Notes under the pieces: generated by a model
Seen by the model: the letters and a program-made list of their open reading frames with translations, nothing else
Database searches by the model: none
Told to the model about the DNA's origin: nothing
Source: Acidobacteriota bacterium
GTDB lineage: Bacteria; Acidobacteriota; Terriglobia; Acidiferrales; UBA7541
DNA length: 25,567 nucleotides
Assembly (NCBI GenBank): GCA_003161495.1
Contig: PMOP01000403.1
Coordinates: 1-25,567 of the forward strand
Reading direction: 5' to 3'
Part shown: piece after piece, positions 15,201 through 22,256 of the stretch
Layout: each line of letters starts with the position of its first letter
How positions within the stretch are numbered: the stretch's first letter is position 1
Translations under genes and position numbers: made by a program

Positions 15201-16067
15201 ATGAATTCAGTCTCGTACAATGCCGAAGCTATTTCCAATTACAATGCTTTGCAGGTGCAGGTGCGTAAACGGCTCTCCAACGGATTGCAATTCACGGGGT
15301 CATATACCTGGTCACATACTCTTGATGAGCAGAGCGGGCTGGGTTTGTTCTTTACTGGCAACGATCCATTGCATCCAAGATCAGCCTATGCCTCGGCGGA
15401 CTTCGATCAGACTCACGTATTTTTGATCAACTATAGCTACACGCTTCCCAAGTTTGCTCATAACGAAGCACTGAGCAAAGCGGTCGATAGCTGGACAATC
15501 GGCGGGATGACCGTGGCTCAGAGTGGCCAGCCTTACAGTGTGTATGATTTTTCGGGGTCGGTGGCCAGCCTGTACTATGGCACAAGCGACTACATAACGA
15601 ATCCCATCGTGCCGCTCGCACCCGGCGTAACCCCAAAGCAAGCGCAACTTCAGGGCACTCTCGGTGTGAATGCGGGCCAACCCGTTCTCAATGCTGCCGA
15701 TTTTGCGCCGCAGTTTGTCGCTCCCGGCACAAACGGAGTTCCTCCCTGCGACGCTTCGGGTTGCGATCTTTACGAGTCTCTCTACGGAAATTCCGGGCGG
15801 AATCTGTTCCGCGGCCCTTTCCAGGTGCGCTTCGATATGAGCGTGGCCAAGGAGTTCCCCTTCAAAGAGCACTTCAACCTTCGCTTTGAATTTGATGCAT
15901 TCAATATCTTCAATCATCCTGATTTCGATGCGCCAAACAACAATGTGACCTTTTTCCCAAACTACAGCGGGCCTCCTTCGAATCCGCCCACGGGCAGCCT
16001 GGGAGTGATCCAACATACGGTGGGAAGCCCGAGATTCCTGCAGATGGTCTTACACCTGGCCTTCTGA
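12273..16067 (+). CDS. TonB-dependent receptor, Oar-like, with carboxypeptidase-regulatory-like domain
   Basis: The 1264-residue outer-membrane protein has a signal peptide (about 1-25, ending S-Y-S-Q-Q). A beta-sandwich carboxypeptidase-regulatory-like domain follows at about 27-115, with G-A-I-T-G-T-V-T-D-P-T-G-A-A-V-P-D-A at its start. The plug is at about 130-310 and a very large barrel fills the rest. The C-terminus R-F-L-Q-M-V-L-H-L-A-F ends in an aromatic residue, as outer-membrane barrels do. This architecture is greatly expanded in Acidobacteriota and is usually linked to uptake of large organic ligands such as glycans; the substrate here is unknown. No TonB box was identified with certainty. 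It stands alone: no SusD-like gene, inner-membrane transporter or glycoside hydrolase adjoins it. Confidence 0.93.
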   Translation: MNFKSPKILALLFSILMFTLPSYSQQVVGAITGTVTDPTGAAVPDATVKALNVATNLEITAVTKSNGSYVVPELPAGTYKLTISKESFKTETHTEVLVNGNRTTTVDSSLVLGAISATVEVTATPLMNQVDTTSGYVVDELTIQNTPLGTGSFTQLAILSPGVHADFLSGGGANAGLGNQAIYADGNRDTSNSFSLNGIGTNNLFNGNSTSNVGENRFVLNTGENFGAGGSILTNTSVYGAIGQALPTPPPDSIQEIAVNASMYDASQGNNSGAHISVLTKSGTNAIHGTVYWQFQNSAMNATPFFYNANDIPKPFLNRNQFGATVGGPIKKDKLFYFAAYQGVRIADEEPSVKDITVPFHLTDDRTAQGITNSMIADYPCGPGQTPPDCFLQSSQINSTALALLQAKLPNGQYLFPSVSAATFAKGIAFSQNIGYDATVQGPNTISSIDQGVADIDYVLSDKDRISGKYYIQNDPTNSPFGAVGGLLGFPQQLLAGSQVISIANTVVLSPNLSWEQHVGFTRLKAYSQSPSQAFSPSSVGMSLLGSTTFPQISISNADPNISQELQLGPSTSFGNAGMFQNQWEAGSSLNWVKGRHIISFGALWDHTQLNIINNNTNSDTLDFSSFLTFVEGTPRGGDAFAGSASRYYRSDTIGAYVNDDFKLRSNLTVTLGVRWDFDGPLSEKYGKLTGFDPSKYKYTQCTVGGTPADPTSSTCDAGTDVITSSGLEIAGNNATSATPGASNSLINGRQWAFAPRIGVAWSPFTKLTVRAGYGIFNDRGELFSYLSPSAGAGFNGPFGVTLAAPFVSAISTAQGATLTEPFGTVPPPPPSGTGAGFLAQLPNLSQTACGYPGCWPAGNLFGPVLYGGYDINNKLPYVQNWTLDIQYQLSNNWLIDLGYVGNHGTHEVLPIPFNQPLIATTQNPVNGQTSSYGGTSPLSPQNYYGGLPLPLDNEPVYTNEYAGNAPIRVPFPGYDMNSVSYNAEAISNYNALQVQVRKRLSNGLQFTGSYTWSHTLDEQSGLGLFFTGNDPLHPRSAYASADFDQTHVFLINYSYTLPKFAHNEALSKAVDSWTIGGMTVAQSGQPYSVYDFSGSVASLYYGTSDYITNPIVPLAPGVTPKQAQLQGTLGVNAGQPVLNAADFAPQFVAPGTNGVPPCDASGCDLYESLYGNSGRNLFRGPFQVRFDMSVAKEFPFKEHFNLRFEFDAFNIFNHPDFDAPNNNVTFFPNYSGPPSNPPTGSLGVIQHTVGSPRFLQMVLHLAF

Positions 16068-16222
16068 CCAGCGCTCTTTGGAAAGATTTTCGACTGCGGA
16101 TGCGGATGGGTCTTATTCTCTTCAACCGGCTGCCGGAGCGCCCCAGTGGGCCGGCTTGGTCTTTGTCACAATCACTTCAAACACTGGCCTTTTCGGCCAA
16201 GACTTAGGTAGAGTAAGGAAAC

Positions 16223-16299
16223 GCGCCCGTAGCTCAGCTGGATAGAGCATCTGCCTTCGAAGCAGAGGGTCGGGAGTTCGAATCTCTCCGGGCGCGCCA
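16223..16299 (+). tRNA. tRNA-Arg, anticodon TCG
   Basis: A complete cloverleaf can be drawn. The acceptor arm is GCGCCCG (16223-16229) with CGGGCGC (16289-16295), the discriminator is G16296 and the CCA end is encoded at 16297-16299. The D arm is GCTC...GAGC. The anticodon arm is TCTGC-CTTCGAA-GCAGA with anticodon TCG, reading CGA arginine codons. The T arm GGGAG-TTCGAAT-CTCTC includes one wobble pair. No other tRNA adjoins it. The dienelactone-hydrolase gene starts 46 bases downstream on the same strand. Confidence 0.97.
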
Positions 16300-16345
16300 C
16301 TTTTTCTCGGGAAATAAATTGCGCACACGAATTCGGGAGGAGCCA

Positions 16346-17122
16346 ATGAAAATCACGCGTCTTCTGTGTTTCGCCCTGGTCGCCACGGCAACTATCGTTT
16401 TGCAGGCTGGCGCGGCGCAAGGTGCCGTGAAAAGCAAGTGGATTGACTACAAGCAGGGCGACACGGCGCTGTCCGGGTATCTCGTCTATGACGATGCTGC
16501 GCAAGGGCGGCGGCCCGGTGTGTTGATGATTCATGACAGGTCCGGCTTCTCCGCGGGCACGCTTGCGGATGCGGAGATGATTGCCAGGCTCGGCTATGTG
16601 GTGTTTGCCGAAGACATTTTCGGCAAAGGCATCGTGCCCAAGACCGTTCCGGAGATGACAGACACGATTGCGATTTACGATAAGGACCGGGCGCTGATGC
16701 GCGCGCGGGCCTTGGCCGGGTTCGATGTTCTGAAGGCGCAACCGATGGTTGATCCTGCGAAGCTCGCTTCGGTGGGCTACTGCTTTGGAGGGACTACCGG
16801 GATGGAGCTGATCGAAACCGGAGCGCCTCTTCTTGGATTCGTTTCGGTGCACGGGGCGTTCCGCAATTTCACGCCGGAAGCGGCGAAGAACATCAAGGGG
16901 CGCGTGCTCATCCTGCATGGCGCGGAAGATCCGGTTGCGCCGATGGAGGAAGTCAATGCCGTGATTTCGCAATTGCGCGCGGCTAAGGTGGACTTTGAAG
17001 TTAACTTGTACAGCGGCGCGGCGCATGGATTTACGAAGCCGCAGAATCCTTCGGAGACGCGCGCAGATGAGGAATACAAGGTGGCGATGGCGCGCTTTCT
17101 TAAGGATCTGCTCGGGAGTTGA
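16346..17122 (+). CDS. Secreted dienelactone-hydrolase family protein
   Basis: The 258-residue protein has a signal peptide (about 1-26) and an alpha/beta-hydrolase fold. The catalytic triad of the dienelactone-hydrolase family is visible: Cys146 in G-Y-C-F-G-G, Asp195 in H-G-A-E-D-P-V, and His227 in A-A-H-G-F. The family includes carboxymethylenebutenolidase and many hydrolases of unknown substrate; export suggests a periplasmic substrate and not the classical chlorocatechol pathway. ATG 16346 is preferred over an upstream in-frame start at 16319 because GGGAGG (16335-16340) precedes it and the signal peptide begins there. A palindromic repeat starts 7 bases after the stop. Confidence 0.9.
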   Translation: MKITRLLCFALVATATIVLQAGAAQGAVKSKWIDYKQGDTALSGYLVYDDAAQGRRPGVLMIHDRSGFSAGTLADAEMIARLGYVVFAEDIFGKGIVPKTVPEMTDTIAIYDKDRALMRARALAGFDVLKAQPMVDPAKLASVGYCFGGTTGMELIETGAPLLGFVSVHGAFRNFTPEAAKNIKGRVLILHGAEDPVAPMEEVNAVISQLRAAKVDFEVNLYSGAAHGFTKPQNPSETRADEEYKVAMARFLKDLLGS

Positions 17123-17129
17123 GGTGTTC

Positions 17130-17201
17130 GTAGCGCGGGCTTCAGCCTGTGGGGGTTAGTTCGCGCAAGGATTAAAACCCGCAGGCTGAAGCCCGCGCTA
17201 C
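17130..17201. repeat. Dispersed palindromic repeat, family 1, copy 3
   Basis: Arms of 24 bases at 17130-17153 and 17178-17201 are complementary with a single T/C difference, which would pair as G-U in RNA. The loop is 24 bases. It begins 7 bases after the upstream stop, and its last base is the final base of the convergent gene's TAG stop codon (17203-17201). It therefore makes up essentially the whole junction. Confidence 0.92.
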
Positions 17202-17995
17202 TACTTGGAATTTGCGGGCTCCAGACCACTTTTTTTAATGGCTGCGTACGCTGCCGGGGACGCGAGCCACTCGATCAGCGCTCTGGCTGCCTTAGGATGC
17301 GTCGCCGTGGTTGGGATGCCTGCCGCAAAAACCGTGACTCTCTGAGCGCCGGGCGGCAGCGGGCCTACGATGTCGATGCCTTTCACGGGACGCAATTCGC
17401 TGATCTGTTGGAAGCCGATTTCAAATTCTCCTGTTGCGACCACTCCGCCGACTGGGTCAGCCTCAATTTTTTTGCTTTTGGGCTTGATCTGATCGGCGAT
17501 CCCTAGTTTCGGAAATAATTCGGTGGAGAGATAGACGCCGCTGGCGCTGTCGGAATAGGCAACTGATTTTGCAGCGAGCAGCGTGCGCTTCAGCGCGTCC
17601 ACGGTGCTGATGTCGGGCTTGGGCGCGCCGGCTTTAACTGCCATGCCAATGTAGGATTTGACTAAATCGACGCGGCTGCCTGGGCGGACCTTGCCCTGCT
17701 TGATCAGCTCGTCGAGAGCCGGTGCGGCCATAATCACGACATCGATGGACTCGTCTCGTTCGAGGCGTATGGGAATGGCGTTGTGCGTCGTGCCCATGGA
17801 GGGACCGAACTCGGTGACAAGTTTGTTGTGCGTCGCGCCTTCATATTCGGGGACCAATTCCAGATAGGCGGCGGTGAATCCGCCGGAAGTTACGACCTTG
17901 ATCTCGTCCGCGCGCGCCGCACCGACATGGAGAAGCGCACAAATTAACGAGAAAGCCGCGACCACGGCAAATTTCCCCTTGAAATTCGTTTTCAT
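17201..17995 (-). CDS. Orphan ModA-like (molybdate-type) extracellular substrate-binding protein
   Basis: The 264-residue protein has a signal peptide (about 1-29, ending A-R-A-D) and then the fold of periplasmic binding proteins of the ModA type: E-I-K-V-V-T-S-G-G-F at 31-40, a central hinge segment S-D-S-A-S-G-V-Y-L-S and P-L-P-P-G-A-Q near the C-terminus. Start ATG 17995-17993 is chosen over the in-frame ATG 66 bases upstream because AAAAAGGA precedes it at good spacing and the signal peptide starts there. No ABC permease or ATPase gene adjoins it, so the true ligand and partner are unknown; such orphan binding proteins may scavenge oxyanions or small organic acids. Its stop codon touches repeat copy 3. 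Confidence 0.85.
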   Translation of the reverse strand: MKTNFKGKFAVVAAFSLICALLHVGAARADEIKVVTSGGFTAAYLELVPEYEGATHNKLVTEFGPSMGTTHNAIPIRLERDESIDVVIMAAPALDELIKQGKVRPGSRVDLVKSYIGMAVKAGAPKPDISTVDALKRTLLAAKSVAYSDSASGVYLSTELFPKLGIADQIKPKSKKIEADPVGGVVATGEFEIGFQQISELRPVKGIDIVGPLPPGAQRVTVFAAGIPTTATHPKAARALIEWLASPAAYAAIKKSGLEPANSK

Positions 17996-18131
17996 GAAAT
18001 TCCTTTTTCCGCGCGATTGAAGTGCGACGGGCGCAAACCTCTTGATCATAAGGTATTTCAATTCGGCGCGAAATAATCAAATCCCCGAGGACGATTATCG
18101 GAGCCAGACAGTTTGAAAACCGCGCAGGGCA

Positions 18132-18160
18132 TTGCGTTCCGAGGCGGTCGGATGTATGTT
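18132..18160 (+). promoter_or_regulatory. Possible promoter of the second metallo-beta-lactamase-fold gene
   Basis: TTGCGT at 18132-18137 and TATGTT at 18155-18160 are 17 bases apart, giving a leader of about 60 bases. Both boxes are imperfect. Nothing else stands out in the divergent region 17996-18225 apart from the ribosome-binding sites of the two genes. Confidence 0.3.
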
Positions 18161-18225
18161 TGCGGACAGCCCGGAATTCAAGATCGAAATTCCCGCTTAA
18201 GCGATACGACAATGGAGGAATCCCC

Positions 18226-19776
18226 ATGAAATACACACTGTGGATAGCCGCGTTTCTGCTGGCAATGGTTCAGCAGCAACCGGCCCTGGCACAAGGAAGT
18301 GGCGACAGTCTCGTCAAACAAGCGGTCACCGCCGAGGGCGGCGCCGATGCGCTGCGCGGCGTGAAAGGCCTCGCCATCAAAGGCGATGCAAAATTCTGGG
18401 AGCCGGGGCAATCCTTCGCTCCCGACGGCGATCCGCGCATCCTGGGAGATGCGACGTTTACCATGACCTGGGATCTGGCCAAAGGGAGCGCCCGCACGGA
18501 ATGGTACCGCGATCAGAAATATCCCGACCCAATCATTCTGAAATATACGGAAACTTTGACGCCCATGATCGGCTACGTCACGGATGAAAAGGGCAGCCAG
18601 CCGATGTCCGGCATTCGCGAAGCCGCGCAACTGCGCGAACTCGAGCGCGCTTCGCCGTGGCTGCTGGTCAAGGCATTGAACGATCCGAAAAGCGTCGACG
18701 CGGCGGGCCCCCAGAAGCTGGGCGCGCAATCGTTTCCGGCCGTTTCCTTTGCTGACGGCGGAACAACGTTCCTCATCCTGTTCGATCGCAAAACGCATCT
18801 GCCCGCTGCGATCCGCACGCGGGATGACGACAACATTCATGGCGATTCAAACTACGACCTGGTACTCGCGGATTGGAAATCCGTGAACGGCGCGCAAATC
18901 GCCGAGTCGCTTTCTTATCGGATCGGCGACGTGGAAGTGGCGAAACTCAATTATCGCGACGTCAATGCTAATCCGGCAATCGCGGCGGATACGTTTGCGA
19001 TTCCTGATTCTGTAAGAGGGTCAGCAAAGCCCGTGGCCACGAGCAACGTGCCGTACCAATGGGTTTTGCGCCGGCTTTTCCTGACGCGGTTCACAGACAG
19101 CGACAATATTCTTTTTCCCAACGGCGGCGGGCTCAAGCTGGTTGAGCTTGCTCCCAACGTCCAGCACGTGGAGGGCGGAACGGCCAACAATCTGATTGTC
19201 GCGATGAAAGATTACCTGGTGATCTTCGATGCGCCGTACGGCGAGTTGCAATCGCGGTGGGTCATCGACGCGGCGAAGGCGAAGTATCCGGGGAAGCCGA
19301 TCAAGTATCTCATTCTGACGCATCAGCACATGGACCACACCGGCGGCATGCGAACCTACGTGGCCGATGGCGCAACAGTAATCGTACCGAGTCCTGACAA
19401 GGCCTACTTTGAGAAGGACGTCAAAGGTACTCACACGATCGTTCCCGACGATTTGCAGAGGAAACCGCGGACGCCTGAGATTATCGAGGTAAAGGATCAG
19501 ATGACGATCAAGGATGATACGACTGAAATTCGGCTGTACTTCGTTCCCAATCCGCACGTTGTGGGGATGCTGATCGGAAATGTGATCACGGGAAATGCGA
19601 ATATCGTGTACGTTACCGATCTCATTTCACCGCGCGGGCCGATTGAACGGTCGGAAGCCACGGCTTCCGTCGGCGCGGTTCTGAGAAAGTACAACATCAA
19701 CGGAGCGTTGATTGCCGGTGGCCACGGGACGACGGTGAAGGAAGCGGACCTCACGGCACAGCTGGCTGCGAAATAA
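18226..19776 (+). CDS. Secreted metallo-beta-lactamase-fold hydrolase (B)
   Basis: The 516-residue protein starts at ATG 18226 with GGAGG (18214-18218) seven bases upstream; the longer frame from 18160 lacks a ribosome-binding site. It has a signal peptide (about 1-22, ending A-L-A-Q). An N-terminal region of about 250 residues with beta-rich character resembles outer-membrane lipoprotein-carrier-like domains, followed by the metallo-beta-lactamase fold (about 300-510). Zinc ligands: T-H-Q-H-M-D-H at 365-371, H444, D465 and H500 in G-G-H-G. The substrate cannot be read from sequence. It is a distant paralogue of the protein at 10474. Repeat copy 4 begins 6 bases after its stop. Confidence 0.88.
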   Translation: MKYTLWIAAFLLAMVQQQPALAQGSGDSLVKQAVTAEGGADALRGVKGLAIKGDAKFWEPGQSFAPDGDPRILGDATFTMTWDLAKGSARTEWYRDQKYPDPIILKYTETLTPMIGYVTDEKGSQPMSGIREAAQLRELERASPWLLVKALNDPKSVDAAGPQKLGAQSFPAVSFADGGTTFLILFDRKTHLPAAIRTRDDDNIHGDSNYDLVLADWKSVNGAQIAESLSYRIGDVEVAKLNYRDVNANPAIAADTFAIPDSVRGSAKPVATSNVPYQWVLRRLFLTRFTDSDNILFPNGGGLKLVELAPNVQHVEGGTANNLIVAMKDYLVIFDAPYGELQSRWVIDAAKAKYPGKPIKYLILTHQHMDHTGGMRTYVADGATVIVPSPDKAYFEKDVKGTHTIVPDDLQRKPRTPEIIEVKDQMTIKDDTTEIRLYFVPNPHVVGMLIGNVITGNANIVYVTDLISPRGPIERSEATASVGAVLRKYNINGALIAGGHGTTVKEADLTAQLAAK

Positions 19777-19782
19777 TTTTTC

Positions 19783-19853
19783 GTAGCGCAGGCTTCAGCC
19801 TGTGGGTTTTGGTGCATGGGGGACTTAAACCCACAGTCCAAAGCCCGCGCCAC
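19783..19853. repeat. Dispersed palindromic repeat, family 1, copy 4 (decayed)
   Basis: Arms of 24 bases at 19783-19806 and 19830-19853 match at 19 of 24 positions, around a 23-base loop. The left arm is close to the family sequence; the right arm has drifted. It begins 6 bases after one stop codon and ends 9 bases before the stop of the convergent gene. Confidence 0.85.
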
Positions 19854-19862
19854 AGAACATCC

Positions 19863-20666
19863 TTACTTTTTCTCGGGCTCGCCGTAGCCGAGGCCGGGGA
19901 GTTTGTCGGCGTGGTTTACCCTATCGTCATATTCTTTTATCGCCGATAGGGTGCAGGGGTGCGCGTCCAGGACCCAATCCTTCCTTAATTTCCAGAAGCC
20001 GGTGATCGACCAGGGCTTCGTGTAATTTTTCGCGTCGTCAAAGGTAAATACGATTTTCAAGGTGTCTGCGTCCATGCGCTGCCAGCGTTCCGTCTGGTGC
20101 ATGGATTCGCTAATGGGAAAACCTTGCCAGGTGAGGAACGCCTTGCCGTTGTACGCTGCCGAGTCGACGACGAATGTGTCTCCGTCCCAATGGCCGGTGG
20201 AGTATCCCATGTACTCGGGATCGACATCCGTAGGAATTTTCCGCCCGTCGGTCCAGATTTCACGCCAATTGTCGTAATACTCGAAGTGTTGCACCAGCCT
20301 GTCGCGAGTGACAAGAATCTCAAATGGGCGCGGAGTAAAAAAATTGCGAGACACGCCAAATGGATCGCAATCCAGCACGGCTCCGGCCGCGATGAACTTG
20401 GCGTTGGCCAGGTACTTCGCTTCGCCAGCGGGAGTGAAGGGCGGCAACGGGTTGGGATGGCCGCCGAGGTCGAGTGGATTGACCTCGCCCTTGGGCTGCA
20501 TGAAGGGAGCGGGATTCCAAATTCCTGTAAAGTCGTGGACATCGAAGGCCGCGGCATTGGCATTCGCTTTCGCCGCGCCGGCGCGATCCGACTGGGCGCG
20601 CGCAACCGCCAGAAAAGCAAGCGCAGCCGCTAAGGCAATCGCCGGCCCCACACACCGATTTCGCAT
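19863..20666 (-). CDS. Secreted conserved protein of unknown function (acidobacterial type)
   Basis: The 267-residue protein has a signal peptide (about 1-24, ending A-R-A-Q). The mature part has recurring motifs of a large acidobacterial family of unknown function: D-F-T-G-I-W-N-P near 45-52, a proline-rich segment, C-D-P-F-G-V-S-R-N-F, then W-R-E-I-W-T-D-G-R-K-I-P and G-H-W-D-G-D-T-F-V-V-D-S. No catalytic site can be named. It has AAGGAG at good spacing before ATG 20666. It lies 84 bases behind the DUF6152 gene on the same strand; such pairs are common in Acidobacteriota, which suggests a joint, still unknown, envelope role. Confidence 0.82.
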   Translation of the reverse strand: MRNRCVGPAIALAAALAFLAVARAQSDRAGAAKANANAAAFDVHDFTGIWNPAPFMQPKGEVNPLDLGGHPNPLPPFTPAGEAKYLANAKFIAAGAVLDCDPFGVSRNFFTPRPFEILVTRDRLVQHFEYYDNWREIWTDGRKIPTDVDPEYMGYSTGHWDGDTFVVDSAAYNGKAFLTWQGFPISESMHQTERWQRMDADTLKIVFTFDDAKNYTKPWSITGFWKLRKDWVLDAHPCTLSAIKEYDDRVNHADKLPGLGYGEPEKK

Positions 20667-20750
20667 TCCGTGACTCCTTTTGGCATCTCACGATCGCGCA
20701 AAGATTCAGATTTCACAGCGCAAAGTGAAATTTGCATGCTGTCCCGTGAG

Positions 20751-21152
20751 CTACTGCGATGGTTGCTCACCCAACGAGCCGCCCGTCAACTCCGAGCCGT
20801 CGGGCAGGACGACCTTGCGAAGCATTCCGACGGGCGTGCCCTTTTTGCTGGGAACGAAGGTGATGGAGATCTGGTTGCCCGTGTGCAAAGTTTCCCGGGA
20901 CCAACCGGCTCTTTTCAAAACCGCCGGAGCGAGGGTTTCGATCGTCCAGTTCACGACTTTGCCGCCATCGTCCTTCACATCCAGAAAAACCTGGCAATGA
21001 GGGTTGGACCAATAAAATTCCGTCACGGTTCCCTTGAGCGTTATAGGGTGCTGGATATCATAGTCAGATCCGCCGTGGTGAGCGAAGATCGGAACGCAAA
21101 CGATCAGCAGGCCGGCGAAGAAGCCAAAACTTTTAATTAGCTTAATTTTCAC
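20751..21152 (-). CDS. Secreted DUF6152 protein (1)
   Basis: The preferred start is GTG 21152-21150, with AAGGGG six bases upstream, giving 133 residues; the longer frame to 21194 would add a hydrophilic stretch before the signal peptide and has no ribosome-binding site. The signal peptide ends near P-I-F-A, leaving the mature protein beginning H-H-G-G. The rest is the small beta-rich DUF6152 domain: H-P-I-T-L-K-G-T-V-T-E-F-Y-W-S-N-P-H at about 34-51 and W-T-I-E-T-L-A-P. Function unknown; two His at the mature N-terminus suggest metal binding (inference). A closely similar paralogue lies at 23101. Confidence 0.85.
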   Translation of the reverse strand: MKIKLIKSFGFFAGLLIVCVPIFAHHGGSDYDIQHPITLKGTVTEFYWSNPHCQVFLDVKDDGGKVVNWTIETLAPAVLKRAGWSRETLHTGNQISITFVPSKKGTPVGMLRKVVLPDGSELTGGSLGEQPSQ

Positions 21153-21273
21153 ATCACACCCCTTGGCGCTGTTCCTCGAAATCCTGCCTTCCATCGAGAA
21201 AAGGATACGGCCGGCGTTCCAGTTTTGAATTCACTGTGATTGTTGCAATATCAGCTTCAAGCGATATCAGTTC

Positions 21274-21302
21274 TAGGTACGCCTTGCCGCGTTTCCTGTC
21301 AA
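21274..21302 (-). promoter_or_regulatory. Possible promoter of the DUF6152 / secreted protein pair
   Basis: A perfect TTGACA (complement of 21297-21302) is followed after 17 bases by TACCTA (complement of 21274-21279), a weak -10 box. Two direct copies of CTGATAT on the minus strand (complement of 21264-21270 and 21248-21254) lie just downstream of the predicted start point. The -10 box is poor, so this is tentative. Confidence 0.3.
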
Positions 21303-21388
21303 GAAAAAACACTTATAGAAAAAATGAACAGTAAATCCGTTAGAATCAATTGTCAAACAAGAGTTCCACTGGGGGCGCCGCGGAGCTA

Positions 21389-22207
21389 ATGACCCGTCCA
21401 AACGATAAGGAAAAAGTCAGAAAATTCTATGATTTGGTTAGTTCTCATTTTCACGATTTGTGGGGCGAGCATTTACACCACGGCTATTGGATTCGCGGCG
21501 ATGAATCGAAAGAAAGGGCCCAGATTCAGCTGATCGAGCATCTGGCGCAAATCGCGAATCTTCGAAGCGGACAGGCAATTTTAGACGTCGGCTGCGGAAC
21601 GGGTGCCAGCAGCGTTTACCTGGCCAAACATTACAAAGTGGAAGCGACGGGAATTACGATTTCTCCCGTTCAAGTGAAACTCGCAAAGCAGGCTGCCGCC
21701 AAGCAACATGCCAACGCAACCTTCCACTTGATGGATGCCGAGGCGATGAAATTTGCGAAAACGTTTGATGTGGTCTGGTCGGTGGAATCCATTTCTCATT
21801 ATCATGACATCGCTAAATTCTTTTCATCGGGCACGAGATTATTGAAGCCAAACGGGACCATTGCCGTCATTGATTGGTTTAAAAAACCGAATCTTGATCC
21901 CGCGAAGTACAAACGAACAATTCTGCCCATCGAAAAAGGAATGCTCGTCAATTTGAGGACCATGCCTCAGTACGAGACCTGGATGAGGTCAAACAACCTG
22001 AAAATTATTAAGAGCGAGATCCTGAACGAAGACTGCGCCAAAACCTGGGACCTCGGCCTGGACATCATCAAGAAAAGGTCATTGTGGAAACTCGCCGCCA
22101 CGAACGGAGCGATGTTCGTCGATTTTCTGAAAGCGTTCCGGGCCATGCGGGCCGGCTTCGCGTCGGGAAATTTCGTCTACGGGCTCGTGGTTGCCCAAAA
22201 ACTTTAG
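21389..22207 (+). CDS. Class I SAM-dependent methyltransferase (tocopherol/sarcosine-methyltransferase-like)
   Basis: The 272-residue protein has V-R-K-F-Y-D near 10-15, H-L-H-H-G-Y-W at 28-34, motif I D-V-G-C-G-T-G at 66-72, a motif-II-like F-D-V-V-W-S-V-E at 126-133 and a motif-III-like L-L-K-P-N-G-T-I-A at 151-159. The H-H-G-Y-W segment and overall length match the UbiE/gamma-tocopherol-methyltransferase group, which methylates prenyl-quinols, sterols or small amines; the substrate here is unknown. ATG 21389 follows CGGAG closely, while the longer TTG start at 21350 has no ribosome-binding site; the start is not certain. Base composition looks more AT-rich than in neighbouring genes. An O-methyltransferase gene follows after 49 bases. 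Confidence 0.85.
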   Translation: MTRPNDKEKVRKFYDLVSSHFHDLWGEHLHHGYWIRGDESKERAQIQLIEHLAQIANLRSGQAILDVGCGTGASSVYLAKHYKVEATGITISPVQVKLAKQAAAKQHANATFHLMDAEAMKFAKTFDVVWSVESISHYHDIAKFFSSGTRLLKPNGTIAVIDWFKKPNLDPAKYKRTILPIEKGMLVNLRTMPQYETWMRSNNLKIIKSEILNEDCAKTWDLGLDIIKKRSLWKLAATNGAMFVDFLKAFRAMRAGFASGNFVYGLVVAQKL

Positions 22208-22256
22208 TGGAACAAGCGGCGCATGAATCGAAGACTTTTTTGATTGGGAGTTACCC

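Noticed and set aside
16223..16299. tRNA-Arg as a mobile-element attachment site
   Set aside because: No integrase and no direct copy of the tRNA 3' end was seen downstream within the window.
16122..16346. Minus-strand frame across the tRNA with G-E-I-R-T-P-D-P-L-L-R-R
   Set aside because: This is the familiar false peptide from antisense reading of a tRNA gene.
16172..17026. Minus-strand frame of 284 codons
   Set aside because: It runs antisense through the dienelactone-hydrolase gene and the tRNA and has no domain.
2604..19853. CRISPR array
   Set aside because: The repeats are kilobases apart, each is an inverted pair, and no cas gene is present.
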